From the NCBI RefSeq assembly GCF_022133705.1, contig NZ_JAKNHJ010000011.1, forward strand, positions 1 through 64,000: DNA of 64,000 nt, read 5' to 3'. The notes under the pieces are model-generated. The model did not search any database, had not been told where the DNA came from, and worked only from the letters and a program-made list of their open reading frames with translations. Made by a program: the position numbers and the translations under genes. Every line of letters starts with the position of its first letter. The first letter of the stretch is position 1. Shown one piece after another: positions 44,651 through 55,600 of this stretch. This stretch comes from Varibaculum cambriense (GTDB taxonomy: Bacteria > Actinomycetota > Actinomycetes > Actinomycetales > Actinomycetaceae).

Positions 44651-46030
44651 ATGAGCAAGGCAGGATTATCTCAGGCGAAACAAAAAATGGAGAAAGCCGG
44701 GGTTAGTCCGGCCGCAATCTCGGTTTTTTCTCACTACTACCAGGTGTTAGAGGGTGAACATACCGGTTTTATTCCCGAGGAAACGATTTCTCCGCTGACC
44801 AGCGTTGATCGTCTGGAAGATAATCAGGTCACCCCGCAGCAAGCACAGGAAGCTTTAGCTAAAACCGTGATGATCAAACTCAATGGGGGATTGGGTACCT
44901 CCATGGGAATGGATAAAGCTAAGTCTTTGTTACCGGTGCGCGAGGGGCTCACTTTTCTAGATATCATCTGCCAACAGGTAATGTCTGCACGGAAGGAATA
45001 CGGGGTAAGCCTGCCGCTGATTTTCATGAATTCTTTCCGCACTCAAGCGGATACTTTGGCAGCTTTGCAACGCTACCCGGACATTGAAGTTGCTGGTTTA
45101 CCGCTGGACTTTTTGCAAAATCAAGAACCGAAACTGCGAGCCGATGATTTGACCCCGGTTTCTTGGGAAAAAGATCCGTCCTTAGAGTGGTGTCCGCCTG
45201 GTCACGGAGATATCTACACTGCCCTGTATGGCTCCGGATTGCTAGATAAACTCATTGATGCGGGTTACCGCTATGCGATGACTTCTAACTCCGACAATTT
45301 GGGGGCTACCCCGAATGCGGAAATCGCGGGCTGGTTCGCGGCCAGTGGCGCCCCCTATGCAGCAGAGCTTTGCGTGCGTACTATTAATGATCGCAAAGGT
45401 GGACATTTAGCGATCCGTAAGGTAGATGGACAATTGATTTTGCGGGATACCGCCCAGACTCCGCCCGAGCAAATGGATTACTTTACCGATGAGCATCGCC
45501 ATCCGTTCTTCCATACCAATAATCTGTGGTTTGACCTAGTGAAACTACGCGATGCCCTGGTAGAAAGAAACGCGGTATTGGGGCTGCCCCTGATCGCCAA
45601 CCACAAGACGGTTGATCCTTCCGATCCGGACAGTCCAGCGGTCATTCAAATGGAAACCGCGATGGGGGCGGCGATCGCTTCCTTTAAGGGCGCAACCGCC
45701 ATTTTGGTACCGCGCAGCCGCTTCCTCCCAGTTAAAACCACTAATGAACTAACTTTGTTGCGTTCTGATATTTACGATCTTGGCGAAGACTATCACCTGC
45801 GCAAAGTTAATGAACAAGAAGTAGCAGTGGATTTGGATTCCCACTACTTTAAGAAGATCTCTGATTTCGAGGCGCGCTTCCCGGAGGGGGTGCCCTCCCT
45901 GCGGCAGGCTACCGGTTTTAAGGTAACCGGCCCCTTTACTTTTGGTAAAGACGTAAAAGTCAAGGGACAGGTTAACCTGGAAACCCAGGAAGAAGAACAG
46001 GTGGCTGCGGGCAGCTGCCTGGCTGGATAA
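44651..46030 (+). CDS. UTP-glucose-1-phosphate uridylyltransferase, eukaryotic type
   Basis: A 459-aa UDPGP-family (PF01704-type) enzyme making UDP-glucose. The nucleotide-binding motif LNGGLGTSMGMDKAKSLLPV is near residue 77, with NSFRTQADT and SNSDNLGA later. This is the eukaryotic-like family, unrelated in sequence to bacterial GalU, and is found in bifidobacteria and Actinomycetaceae. Start ATG 44651 after GAGGTTTTAG. Confidence 0.92.
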   Translation: MSKAGLSQAKQKMEKAGVSPAAISVFSHYYQVLEGEHTGFIPEETISPLTSVDRLEDNQVTPQQAQEALAKTVMIKLNGGLGTSMGMDKAKSLLPVREGLTFLDIICQQVMSARKEYGVSLPLIFMNSFRTQADTLAALQRYPDIEVAGLPLDFLQNQEPKLRADDLTPVSWEKDPSLEWCPPGHGDIYTALYGSGLLDKLIDAGYRYAMTSNSDNLGATPNAEIAGWFAASGAPYAAELCVRTINDRKGGHLAIRKVDGQLILRDTAQTPPEQMDYFTDEHRHPFFHTNNLWFDLVKLRDALVERNAVLGLPLIANHKTVDPSDPDSPAVIQMETAMGAAIASFKGATAILVPRSRFLPVKTTNELTLLRSDIYDLGEDYHLRKVNEQEVAVDLDSHYFKKISDFEARFPEGVPSLRQATGFKVTGPFTFGKDVKVKGQVNLETQEEEQVAAGSCLAG

Positions 46031-46153
46031 GCCTAAAGTCTCCAGGTATAGTCCAGTCTTTTAGGATCGGCGAGCCGAAACCTGCTGCGTCCTCGAGAGT
46101 ACCGAGCCGGTAGCGCGGCTTAACCAGGACTATGCTTTTAAAACCGGCAGGGT

Positions 46154-48031
46154 CTAACCGCGACGCTTCCGCTTAAAGTCGCGTTTTTTCCCGTGCTTTT
46201 TACCGTTATGTTTACCCGGGCCTTCGTCCTCACGCATCCGGAGGGTGCGCCCCGAGACTCGGGCTTTGGCAATCTTACGGATAGTTTCGGGGGAGAGGGG
46301 ACGCGCCATCTCTACTAGCGAGAAACTCTGCAAAATATCGATATGCCCCACGTCACCGCCTTTTAGGCCACCTTCTCCGGTGATTGCCCCCACAATAGCT
46401 CCGGGTTTTACCCGATCTCGGCGCCCTACCTCCACTCGATAGCGCCGAGAAGAACTAGAGGAGAAGTGGCGGCGGGCAGCTCCCTTTCCGCGGGCGCTAT
46501 TGCCTGCTTCTTTTTCGCGGCCTTCTTCGAAACTGGCGGAGATGAAGCGCCCTAATTCGTCTACCTTTTCTTCCCGGCGAACCCGGAATTCTAGTTTGCG
46601 TTTCTTTGGTCCAAAATCTCCGCTCGCTAAGGCCAGGAGGGCGGCCGCGGCATCCCCAATATCCATACCTTTTGCCACTACTAGATCTTGGATAGCGTCG
46701 TAGTAGACTTCCATTTCCCCTTTTTGAAGGCGCCGGCTAATCTGTTCAGTCATCCGATTCGCTCGGGCCTGCGCTACTTGGTCGGGAGAAGGAATAAATA
46801 CTTCGGTCATTTTTTCGCCGGTCAGTTTTTCAATTACGCGTTTGCGTGGGCGCTCCCGCGGGGTAAAGAAGGTGAGGGAGGTACCTTCCCGTCCAGCTCT
46901 TCCGGTGCGGCCAATGCGATGCACATAGGCTTCGGCTTCGCGCGGTACGTCATAGTTGACTACTAATCCGATGCGTTCCACATCCAGGCCGCGCGCAGCT
47001 ACATCGGTGGCCACCAATACATCTAAGGTGCCTTCGCGCAGGCGCGATACAATCCGTTCGCGTTCTGCTTGGGCTACATCTCCGCTGATAGCGGCCGCTA
47101 AGAATCCGGCGTTTTGCAGTTCTGTCCCCACCTGTTCGGCGTCGATCCTGGTACGCACAAACACGATGGAAGCCTCGGCCTCACTGAGGGCTAAAACGCG
47201 GCATAAAGCCTCGGATTTGAATTTGAAAGGCACTACCGCATAGGTCTGATTTACCGTTTCTACGGTGGACGATTGCGGCGCGATCGAAATTTCTACCGGA
47301 TCGGATAGGTGACGCTCCGCGATCCGTTTGATGGCGGGAGGCATAGTGGCAGAAAAGAGGGCGCGAATGGCATCCCGGTTAGCGCCGCTAGCGATTTGGT
47401 CCACGTCCTCGGAAAATCCCATGCGCAGCATCTCGTCTGCTTCATCTAGGACGAAGAATTTGAGCGCCGATAAGTCTAGTTCCCCGCGCTCCATTAAATC
47501 TATAATCCGCCCCGGAGTGCCGACTACGATTTGTGCCCCGTCACGCAAAGCCGAAATCTGTGGGCCGTAGGAGGCGCCCCCATAAACCGGCACTATTTTC
47601 AGTTTTAACCCGCGCGCAAAGTCAGTGAGAGCGTTAGCGGACTGGGCTGCCAGCTCCCTGGTAGGAGCCAGAATTAAGGCCTGTACCTGCGGGGTTTTAT
47701 CGCAGGCCGTCAAAATCGGCAGGCCGAACGCGGCAGTTTTCCCGGTTCCAGTTTGCGCAATCCCGACTACGTCTCGCCCGGCCATCAAGGGGGGAATGCC
47801 TTGCCGCTGTATCGGGGTGGGCTCGGTAAATCCCATATCTGCTAAGGTGCCTAAAATAATTTCCGGCAACCCTAAGTCGGAAAAGAAGGAGGCGTCTTTG
47901 GAAGACGCCTGTTCATCGGCGGGATCTGTCTGCATACTTTCGTTGCTACCTTCTAGGTCTAGTTCCCCAGTTTCCAGATCGGTTTGGGATTCAAAAGAGG
48001 ACGCACTTACCCCTGCGGCTATTTCGCTCAT
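46154..48031 (-). CDS. deaD: DEAD-box ATP-dependent RNA helicase (DeaD/CsdA type)
   Basis: About 625 aa from ATG 48031, chosen because an upstream extension to 48211 overlaps aspS and does not resemble the family. Motifs: Q motif GFTEPTPIQRQGIP, motif I AQTGTGKT (92-99), PTRELAAQ, TPGRI, DEADEML, SAT and HRIGRTGRAG. The C-terminus carries a DbpA-like RNA-binding fold (VGAITGEGGLKGGDVGHIDI) and a basic Lys/Arg/His-rich tail. Probably works in ribosome assembly or cold adaptation. Transcribed divergently from aspS. Confidence 0.92.
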   Translation of the reverse strand: MSEIAAGVSASSFESQTDLETGELDLEGSNESMQTDPADEQASSKDASFFSDLGLPEIILGTLADMGFTEPTPIQRQGIPPLMAGRDVVGIAQTGTGKTAAFGLPILTACDKTPQVQALILAPTRELAAQSANALTDFARGLKLKIVPVYGGASYGPQISALRDGAQIVVGTPGRIIDLMERGELDLSALKFFVLDEADEMLRMGFSEDVDQIASGANRDAIRALFSATMPPAIKRIAERHLSDPVEISIAPQSSTVETVNQTYAVVPFKFKSEALCRVLALSEAEASIVFVRTRIDAEQVGTELQNAGFLAAAISGDVAQAERERIVSRLREGTLDVLVATDVAARGLDVERIGLVVNYDVPREAEAYVHRIGRTGRAGREGTSLTFFTPRERPRKRVIEKLTGEKMTEVFIPSPDQVAQARANRMTEQISRRLQKGEMEVYYDAIQDLVVAKGMDIGDAAAALLALASGDFGPKKRKLEFRVRREEKVDELGRFISASFEEGREKEAGNSARGKGAARRHFSSSSSRRYRVEVGRRDRVKPGAIVGAITGEGGLKGGDVGHIDILQSFSLVEMARPLSPETIRKIAKARVSGRTLRMREDEGPGKHNGKKHGKKRDFKRKRRG

Positions 48032-48196
48032 TTTTATGCCTGTCTGCTTAAATGTTATTCGCTTCAACGTTACCGGAGGTAGCAGGCAAGTGAACAAATC
48101 CCAGCCAGTGAAACGCGACACCAACCCCGGCGGGAAATCCCTCCCACTGGCTCGGGAGGCTAAACTATTAACAGTTAGATGAGGAAAGGAATAGCA

Positions 48197-49981
48197 TTGC
48201 TCAGAACGCATGACGCGGGAAGTCTAAACCGCGACCTGGTGGGACAAACAGTAGAACTTGCGGGTTGGCTGGATCGCCGCCGTGATCATGGGGGAGTCTG
48301 CTTCATTGATTTACGGGACGCTTCCGGGGTGGCGCAGGTAGTTATTCATGACGAGAAAATCGCTCATGAGCTGCGCAGCGAATATGTTCTGCGGATTAAA
48401 GGCGAGGTACATCCCCGCCCGGAGGGTAACGAGAATCCGGAGCTGCCCACTGGCGAAATCGAGGTTTACGCCGATGAAGTTGAGGTATTGAACCCGGCGG
48501 CGGCGCTACCTTTCCAGGTTTCAGTACATGCGGAGGATTCTGGGAAAGTTGGTGAGGACGCCCGCCTGAAATACCGCTACCTGGATTTGCGTCGCCCCGA
48601 GATGCAAAAGCGTTTGCGTCTGCGCTCGCAGGTTTCTAAAGTCACTCGCGATACTTTAGATTCTCTAGGTTTCGTAGAAATTGAAACCCCGACTTTGACT
48701 CGCTCTACTCCCGAGGGCGCGCGGGACTTTTTGGTTCCAGCTCGCCTCGCCCCGGGCTCATGGTATGCCTTGCCGCAGTCTCCCCAGCTGTTTAAGCAGC
48801 TTTTGATGGTGGCGGGAATGGAACGCTACTATCAGATTGCCCGCTGCTACCGCGACGAAGACTTCCGCGCTGATCGCCAGCCAGAGTTTACCCAGCTGGA
48901 CGTGGAAATGAGCTTTGTTAAGCAAGAGGACGTTATCGAAGTCGCTGAACAGGTACTGACCAACATCTTCAAACTGATTGATGTCAATATCGAAACCCCG
49001 ATTCCCCATATGACCTACGCTGATGCGATGGCGCGGTTCGGTACTGATAAACCGGATTTGCGTTTTGGTCTGGAACTTACTGACTTGACCGAATACTTCA
49101 AAGACACCCCCTTTAGGGTGTTTGCCAATGCCGAATATGTGGGCGCAGTGGTGATGCCGGGTGGTGCCTCCCAACCGCGGCGGACTTTCGATAAATGGCA
49201 AGATTGGGCGCGTTCGCGCGGCGGTAAAGGACTGGCCTACGTAAAGGTAGAAGAAGATGGCACCCTTTCGGGACCGGTAGCCAAGAACCTGACTGACACG
49301 GAACGGGAAGGACTAGCTGAGGCAACCGGGGCTAAACCGGGGGACTGTATTTTCTTTGGTGCCGGCAAGATTGATGAAGCCCGCGCCCTGCTGGGGGCAG
49401 CGCGCCTAGAAATCGGTGCCCGCTGCAACCTCTTAGACCCGAATGAATGGAAGTTCGTTTGGGTGGTTGACGCTCCACTGTTCAAGCCTTCCGCGGCCGC
49501 AAAAGCGGAAGGAGACGTGGCACTGGGCGCTTCTGCCTGGACAGCAGTGCACCACGCTTTTACTTCTCCTAAACCGGAATGGCTTGACCACTTCGAGGAA
49601 GACCCAGGGAACGCCCTGGCCTACGCGTACGATATTGTGCTTAACGGTAACGAAATCGGGGGCGGTTCTATCCGTATCCATCGCCGCGACGTACAGGAAC
49701 GTATTTTCAAGGTGATGGGGTTGTCGCCGGAGGCCGCCCAAGAAAAGTTTGGGTTCTTGCTGAACGCCTTCAAATATGGCGCTCCTCCCCACGGCGGAAT
49801 CGCTTTCGGTTGGGATCGGATCGTCGCTTTGATGACCCACGCGGATTCGATTCGCGACGTGATTGCCTTCCCCAAGTCCGGGGGTGGCTACGATCCGCTA
49901 ACCGATGCTCCGGCACCAATTACGCCCGAACAGCGTAAAGAGAGTGGGGTTGACTTCGTTCCGGAGGACGAAGAGGACTAA
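48197..49981 (+). CDS. aspS: Aspartyl-tRNA synthetase
   Basis: A class II synthetase, 594 aa from TTG 48197. That start gives the family N-terminus [24 protein letters not shown]-like (22 residues of pattern) and has AGGAAAGGA six bases upstream; an ATG 18 bases earlier would overlap that site. OB-fold anticodon domain (1-105), catalytic core with [13 protein letters not shown] and [16 protein letters not shown] insertion domain, and motif 3 [13 protein letters not shown]. Discrimination between tRNA-Asp and tRNA-Asn cannot be judged here. Confidence 0.95.
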   Translation: MLRTHDAGSLNRDLVGQTVELAGWLDRRRDHGGVCFIDLRDASGVAQVVIHDEKIAHELRSEYVLRIKGEVHPRPEGNENPELPTGEIEVYADEVEVLNPAAALPFQVSVHAEDSGKVGEDARLKYRYLDLRRPEMQKRLRLRSQVSKVTRDTLDSLGFVEIETPTLTRSTPEGARDFLVPARLAPGSWYALPQSPQLFKQLLMVAGMERYYQIARCYRDEDFRADRQPEFTQLDVEMSFVKQEDVIEVAEQVLTNIFKLIDVNIETPIPHMTYADAMARFGTDKPDLRFGLELTDLTEYFKDTPFRVFANAEYVGAVVMPGGASQPRRTFDKWQDWARSRGGKGLAYVKVEEDGTLSGPVAKNLTDTEREGLAEATGAKPGDCIFFGAGKIDEARALLGAARLEIGARCNLLDPNEWKFVWVVDAPLFKPSAAAKAEGDVALGASAWTAVHHAFTSPKPEWLDHFEEDPGNALAYAYDIVLNGNEIGGGSIRIHRRDVQERIFKVMGLSPEAAQEKFGFLLNAFKYGAPPHGGIAFGWDRIVALMTHADSIRDVIAFPKSGGGYDPLTDAPAPITPEQRKESGVDFVPEDEED

Positions 49982-50001
49982 ACGCGATTAAAATTGTATT
50001 G

Positions 50002-50040
50002 CCGTCCCTACCTGGTTTCGACCTGGTAGGGACGGTTTAG
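50002..50040. terminator. Terminator between convergent aspS and BASS genes
   Basis: CCGTCCCTACC (50002-50012) pairs with GGTAGGGACGG (50025-50035). Inside, GGT-TTCG-ACC closes a TTCG tetraloop after one mismatch. A short T-rich tail follows on the plus strand, and an AATTTTAAT stretch on the minus side, so it probably serves both genes. Confidence 0.8.
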
Positions 50041-50069
50041 TTTATATCTTCCCGGACTTGCAGCTTAGA

Positions 50070-51038
50070 TTAGGCGGGTTTAGCAGCTAGGCGACGCGCC
50101 AAAACTGCGCACACCAGTAACTGGAATTGGTGAAATACAATCACCGGGATAGTCACTGCCGCTACGGTAGCGGGCGGGAAAATGATGGCGGCCATGGGCA
50201 GGCCGGTAGCCAGGGATTTCTTGGATCCGCACATTAGTAGCACGATCTGGTCGCGACGCTCTAAGGACAGCCAGCGTCCCAGGTTCCAGGTGAGGGTGAG
50301 CATAATCGTCAGCACCACCAGGCATTGCGCTAGCAATAATCCCACTTGGAGAGCCGAGATTTTTTGCCAAAGGCCGGCGGCAGTGGCTCCGCAAACAGAG
50401 GAGGCTACGATCGCCAAAATGGTGCCGTTATCCGTGGCTTTGGTAAGCGCGCGATGCTGATTTAGCCACTTACCGATATAGCGGTGCACTAGCTGCCCTA
50501 AAACAAAAGGCAGTAATAGTTGCAACAGCACATTTACTACCCGGGCGGCCTCGATTCCACTGGATCTACCCATCACCATGAACACTAGGGCGGGGGTGAG
50601 AATAATGCCGGCGATATTAGAAATGGTGGCAGAACAAATAGCGCCTGCGATATTTCCGCCGGCAATAGAGGTAAAGGTTACCGAGGACTGCACCGTGGAG
50701 GGGAGCAGAGTTAAGTAGAGGGTTCCTAGGGCGAAAACTGGTCCCAAGAGTTTTAGATCCAGCGGGTGCATTACCATCCCCAGCAAGGGAAAAAGCATGA
50801 AGGTGGAAATCGCAACTGCGCCTTGCAGGCGCCAGTTCTTTAATCCTTCCCAGATTTCTTTAGTAGAAAGGCGCGCTCCGTAGAGAAAAAACAGCAAAAC
50901 GATTAAGACGTTTCCCAAATATCCCAGGCCGCTAACCACCACCGCAGGTACGGGAATCAGAATCCCGAGCACCAAAATAACCAGGATGGAAAGGATAAAG
51001 GGATCTAGGAACCTGCTGAACCGTTGCCTTGCGCTCAC
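50070..51038 (-). CDS. BASS-family (bile acid:sodium symporter) transporter
   Basis: A 322-aa membrane protein with about ten helices of the bile acid:sodium symporter/ArsB-like superfamily, of the PSE-type subgroup. It starts with SRFLDPFILSILVILVLG; the conserved polar ALGTLYLTLLPSTVQSSVTF region and the C-terminal MCGSKKSLATGLPMA motif are present. The substrate is unknown. GTG start. Confidence 0.88.
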   Translation of the reverse strand: MSARQRFSRFLDPFILSILVILVLGILIPVPAVVVSGLGYLGNVLIVLLFFLYGARLSTKEIWEGLKNWRLQGAVAISTFMLFPLLGMVMHPLDLKLLGPVFALGTLYLTLLPSTVQSSVTFTSIAGGNIAGAICSATISNIAGIILTPALVFMVMGRSSGIEAARVVNVLLQLLLPFVLGQLVHRYIGKWLNQHRALTKATDNGTILAIVASSVCGATAAGLWQKISALQVGLLLAQCLVVLTIMLTLTWNLGRWLSLERRDQIVLLMCGSKKSLATGLPMAAIIFPPATVAAVTIPVIVFHQFQLLVCAVLARRLAAKPA

Positions 51039-51146
51039 AAAACCAAGATACCGGGGAGAGCGCTGGTGGTCTAACCTACCTCAAAGGTTGAGGGTTTCGC
51101 CTGATAGTCAGACAATAATGTCAAGAGCAGTCGGTCTTGAATGGGG

Positions 51147-51473
51147 CTAGCAATCGGCGAAAGTGCCGACTGCTGGGAACCAGTCCCGCACCGTGATGTT
51201 TCGTACCATCCCTGCCTGCACATAAGGGTCGTCTTCTAAAATCTGTTTAGCTTCTTCTGCGTCGCGAGCTAGCATAATGGTCAGCGATCCCTGATCCTGT
51301 GAGCTGGTGGTTCTGCCGGTAGAAAGTACCATACCCAGGCTATTTAGTCGGTGCATAAAGGCGCGATGATCGGCGCGAACCTCGTTTTTAAGTCCCACAA
51401 GCTTGGGGTCATAGTCGTAGAGGACTATGTAAAGACTCATTCCCTGATTATCTTCATGTCCTGGAGTGGTCAT
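51147..51473 (-). CDS. YciI-like protein
   Basis: A 108-aa YciI-fold protein. It carries VRADHRAFMHRL with the conserved histidine, a GSLTIMLARDAEEAKQILE segment and the DPYVQAGM motif. ATG 51473 is supported by GGGAGGT a few bases upstream; an internal ATG at 51440 has only a weak site. Function unknown. It shares the family with the gene at 4437 but is only distantly similar. Confidence 0.82.
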   Translation of the reverse strand: MTTPGHEDNQGMSLYIVLYDYDPKLVGLKNEVRADHRAFMHRLNSLGMVLSTGRTTSSQDQGSLTIMLARDAEEAKQILEDDPYVQAGMVRNITVRDWFPAVGTFADC

Positions 51474-51567
51474 CGTTACCTCCCTATTGCGCCATGGTAT
51501 CTGAAAGTAGCCTTTAAATACCCACTGCTTCTATTTTACCCCAGGTTATACCTGAAAGTGCGGATTG

Positions 51568-52383
51568 TTAGGACGCCGATAGTTCTTGATCCCGGGCTAC
51601 CGCCGCATTTACCGCGGTTCGGGCAGCTGCCGAAAAACCGGCATCTTCCATGGCTAATAGGCCAGCTACGGTGGTGCCCGCCGGGGAGCACACCTGATCC
51701 ACTAACGCCTGGGGGTTTAAACCTTGGGGCAGATTTTCGAGGACGTTTTGTGCTGAACCAGCTACTGCTTGTGCCACTATCCGGGTGGCTTCCTCTTTCT
51801 TAAAACCGTGGGCGACCCCAGCCTGTGCGAGGGCATCAATGAAACGGTAGATCCAGGCAGGCGAACACCCGGCAAGGGCGGCAAAGGCAGCAAAATGATC
51901 TTCCGGTACCAACGCAGTTTTACCAATAGCATCAAACATGGCGCGGACTTCCGCTAGGGCTTCGTCGCTAACGTACTGGTTGGCAGCAATCCCAGACATG
52001 GACTGGTTGATTTGGGCATTCACATTTGGCATTATCCGCACAAGCGGGGTTTGTGCCGGTAGATGCGCTTCGATGGCAGCTAGCGGTTTCCCGGCAGCCA
52101 CCGAGATCACTACCGGTTTTGCCGCGAGGGCGTCGCCTAAGTCATCAAGCAGAGGGGCGATCATATAGGGCTTTACCCCCAACAGTAGGTATTTTGCCTG
52201 CCTAGCTACGGTAGCGGCATCCGGGGCTATGGGGAGGGAAAATTCTTCCTCGAGGGAGCGCAGGCGTTCTCGGGTACGGTTGAAAGCTAAAATCTCTGCT
52301 GCCTGCATCTTCCCGGAGGAGAGCAGTCCGCGCACGATCGCGCCTCCCATAGCGCCAACCCCGATAACCCCTAACTTCGCCAT
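51568..52383 (-). CDS. proC: Pyrroline-5-carboxylate reductase
   Basis: A 271-aa NAD(P)H-dependent enzyme completing proline synthesis. N-terminal GVIGVGAMGGAIVRGLL, then the conserved RIMPNVNAQINQSMSG and C-terminal QVCSPAGTTVAGLLAME are all hallmarks of ProC. Divergent from the ileS leader. Confidence 0.94.
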   Translation of the reverse strand: MAKLGVIGVGAMGGAIVRGLLSSGKMQAAEILAFNRTRERLRSLEEEFSLPIAPDAATVARQAKYLLLGVKPYMIAPLLDDLGDALAAKPVVISVAAGKPLAAIEAHLPAQTPLVRIMPNVNAQINQSMSGIAANQYVSDEALAEVRAMFDAIGKTALVPEDHFAAFAALAGCSPAWIYRFIDALAQAGVAHGFKKEEATRIVAQAVAGSAQNVLENLPQGLNPQALVDQVCSPAGTTVAGLLAMEDAGFSAAARTAVNAAVARDQELSAS

Positions 52384-52475
52384 GCGTCCTCCAAAAAGTG
52401 ATTTTTAATAACTGTTCTTATCCTAGCGCGGACAAAATTTAAAGAAATACCTAAACGGGTTATGCTGTGGGAAGT

Positions 52476-52658
52476 GGCGTTGATCCGGCTATCACCGAGG
52501 AGCCTCTGGAAGAACCCTGGGTGCAGGCAGTAGAACCAGACGGGTAAGCCCGTAATAGCAGTTAATGAGGCCCAGACTTTTGGGTGAAGCGGGGTGGTAC
52601 CGCGGGGCTGGAAAGCCTTCGTCCCGGCACTGGCAGTAACGGCTCGAAATAGGTGAGG
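52476..52658 (+). promoter_or_regulatory. ileS T-box riboswitch (actinobacterial type)
   Basis: The leader has a short stem I with GATCCGGC-TATCA-CCGAGG-type sequence, whose ATC at 52491-52493 is an isoleucine specifier codon. An AGTAGAACC element near 52529 and the T-box core GGGTGGTACCGCG (52592-52604) with bulge TGGT at 52595-52598 follow; TGGT fits the ACCA end of a tRNA with discriminator A. No U-run terminator precedes the start, and the ribosome binding site AGGTGAGG (52651-52658) closes the leader, so control is probably at translation, as known for actinobacterial ileS T-boxes. Confidence 0.9.
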
Positions 52659-52664
52659 TTTATC

Positions 52665-55600
52665 GTGGGCTACTATCCGCGGCATAAAGATGGCGATGTT
52701 TCCGCCAATCCGTCTTTCCCCCAGCTAGAGGAACAGACTCTGAAATATTGGAAGCAGAACGACATTTTCCGCAAGTCAATTGCCCAAAGAGAGGCCGGAG
52801 ACGCGGGAGCTAACGAGTTCGTGTTCTATGACGGCCCGCCTTTTGCTAATGGCTTGCCCCACTATGGGCATTTGCTGACTGGATACGTAAAAGACGTGGT
52901 GGGACGCTACCAGACTATGCAAGGGCACCGGGTGGAGCGGCGTTTTGGTTGGGACACTCATGGGTTGCCGGCCGAGTTAGAAGCAGAACGCATCTTGGAG
53001 ATTGAAGACAAATCTGAGATCGAAGGCCCTGCCGGTATCGGGATTGAAAAGTTTAACCAGACTTGCCGCGAATCGGTGCTGCGTTACACCAAAGAGTGGG
53101 AAGAATACGTTACCCGCCAGGCACGCTGGGTAGATTTCGATAACGACTACAAGACTCTTGATGTTAACTATATGGAGTCGGTGATCTGGGCGTTCAAGCA
53201 GCTCTACGATAAGGGCTTGGCTTACGAGGGTTTCCGGGTATTGCCCTACTGCTGGAACGACCAGACTCCACTGTCGAACCACGAACTCAAAATGGATGAC
53301 GATATTTATCAGGATCGTCAAGACAATACCGTGACTGTGGGGTTGCGCGTAGAAACCGGAGAGCTGGCGCTGGTTTGGACCACTACCCCTTGGACGCTGC
53401 CCTCTAACTTGGCAATCGCAGTCGGTCCCGAGATTACCTATGTAACCGTGCAAGTAGACCCAGATTTAGAGTCGCCGGTTGCCGGAGAACAAGTTATTAT
53501 CGCGCGTGACCTGCTTCCTGCCTACGTCAAAGAACTGGGCGAAGATCCCCAAATCGTGGCTGAATACCCCGGATCTGAGCTGGTGGGACGCTCCTATGAA
53601 CCGATTTTTGATTACTTTAAAGACCAGCTGGGCGAGGGGGAAACCCCCGGAGCTAAGGCCTATCACGTGCTGGCGGCAGACTTTGTAACCACTACTGACG
53701 GCACCGGTCTGGTGCACCAGGCTCCCTACGGCGAGGACGATATGATCCTGCTAACCGCTAATGGGATTAACGCCGTGACCCCGGTAGATGACGCCGGGCT
53801 GTTCACTGCGGAGGTTCGCGACTATCAGGGCATGCAGATTTTTGACGCCAATAAACAGATTATCCGCGACTTCCGGCTCGGTAACGAGGATGACCAAGGC
53901 CCCTTGGCGCGTACCCCGAAAGAAAAACGGGCAGTGCTGGTGCGCCAACAGTCCTTTGTCCACTCTTATCCGCACTGTTGGCGTTGCCGCAAACCCCTAA
54001 TCTATAAGCCGGTTTCCTCGTGGTTCGTAAAAGTTACTGACTTTCGTGACCGGATGGTGGAACTAAACCAGCAGATCGACTGGGTACCTGAACATATCAA
54101 GGATGGGCAGTTCGGTAAATGGCTCGAGGGCGCCCGCGACTGGTCGATTTCGCGTAACCGTTTCTGGGGTAGCCCCATTCCGGTATGGAAATCTGATGAC
54201 CCTACCTATCCGCGCGTAGATGTTTATGGTTCGCTCGCGGAACTAGAAGCAGATTTCGGGGTAGAAGTTAAAGATCTGCACCGGCCATTCATTGATACTT
54301 TGGTGCGTCCTAACCCGGATGATCCCACCGGTAAATCTATGATGCGGCGGATCCCGGACGTGTTGGACTGTTGGTTTGATTCCGGATCTATGCCCTATGC
54401 GCAGGTGCATTACCCCTTCGAGAATCAGCAATGGTTCGAGGATCACTATCCCGGTGATTTCATCGTGGAATATATCGGGCAGACCCGCGGCTGGTTCTAT
54501 CTGCTGCACGTGCTGGCCACGGCGCTGTTTGATCGTCCGGCTTTCACTTCCTGTGTTTCTCACGGGATTGTGCTGGGCGATGATGGCCGTAAAATGTCGA
54601 AGTCGCTGCGTAACTACCCGGACGTGAACGAAGTGTTCGACACTTACGGTTCGGATGCGATGCGTTGGTTCCTAATGTCCTCCCCGGTGGTGCGGGGCGG
54701 AAACCTGGTGGTAAAGAGCGAGGGGATTCGCGACACCGTTCGCCACGTGATTTTGCCGCTCTGGAATATCTATTATTTCTTCGCCCTCTATGCTGGTTCT
54801 TGTAATAAAGGTGCCGGTTACCAGGCGAAAGCGCTGGATCTAACGGATGAAAAGACCCTAGAGCAGCTAGGAGTAATGGATCGCTACCTCTTGGCACGTA
54901 CCCGTAACCTGGCGCAAAATGTTAAAGAGCTGCTGGACAGCTACGATATTCCGGGGGCTTGCGAGGCAGTTAGTGAGCATCTGGATTTGATGACTAACTG
55001 GTATGTGCGTACCTCTCGTGATCGTTTCTGGAATGAGGAGGCCGCCGCTTACGATACGCTTTACACCTGCCTAGAAGTCTTGATGCGAGTGATGGCACCG
55101 CTGGCTCCGCTAGTGAGTGAAGAAATCTGGCGGGGACTGACCGGGGGAGAATCGGTACATCTGTGCGACTATCCGGTAATCCCGGATACAGTGGATGATG
55201 CGGCTTTGGTATCGGCTATGGATATGGTACGCGAAGTGGTTTCGGCGGCGCATTCGCTACGTAAAACCCATGGTTTGCGGGTACGTCAACCGTTGCAGTC
55301 CCTAACGGTTGTGGATGATGGTAGCCAACAACTGGCGGACTTTTCCGATTTGATCGCCGGGGAAGTCAACGTGAAGCAGGTGGTGTTGCAGGTTTCTAGT
55401 GAATCGGGTTTGCAATTGCAACGGCAGTTGAAACTGAATCCGAAAGCCTTCGCCCCCGAGATTCGCAAAGCCACTTCCCAACTATTTAAGGCGCAAAAAA
55501 CTGGCCAGTGGCGCGAAGAGGGAGAAACAGTAGTTTTCCCCGAGGTGCTAGTTGATGGTGAGTCGGTTGTCTTAAGCGGAGACCAGTTTTCGCTGTCTAC

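Noticed and set aside
46040-46153. Loose inverted repeat (ATAGTCC and GGACTAT) between the UDP-glucose pyrophosphorylase and helicase genes
   Set aside because: The arms are short and far apart and no T-run follows, so I could not call it a terminator.
47625-48182. 185-codon plus-strand frame opposite the DEAD-box gene
   Set aside because: It is a shadow of the helicase coding strand, whose motifs are all intact; the product is low-complexity.
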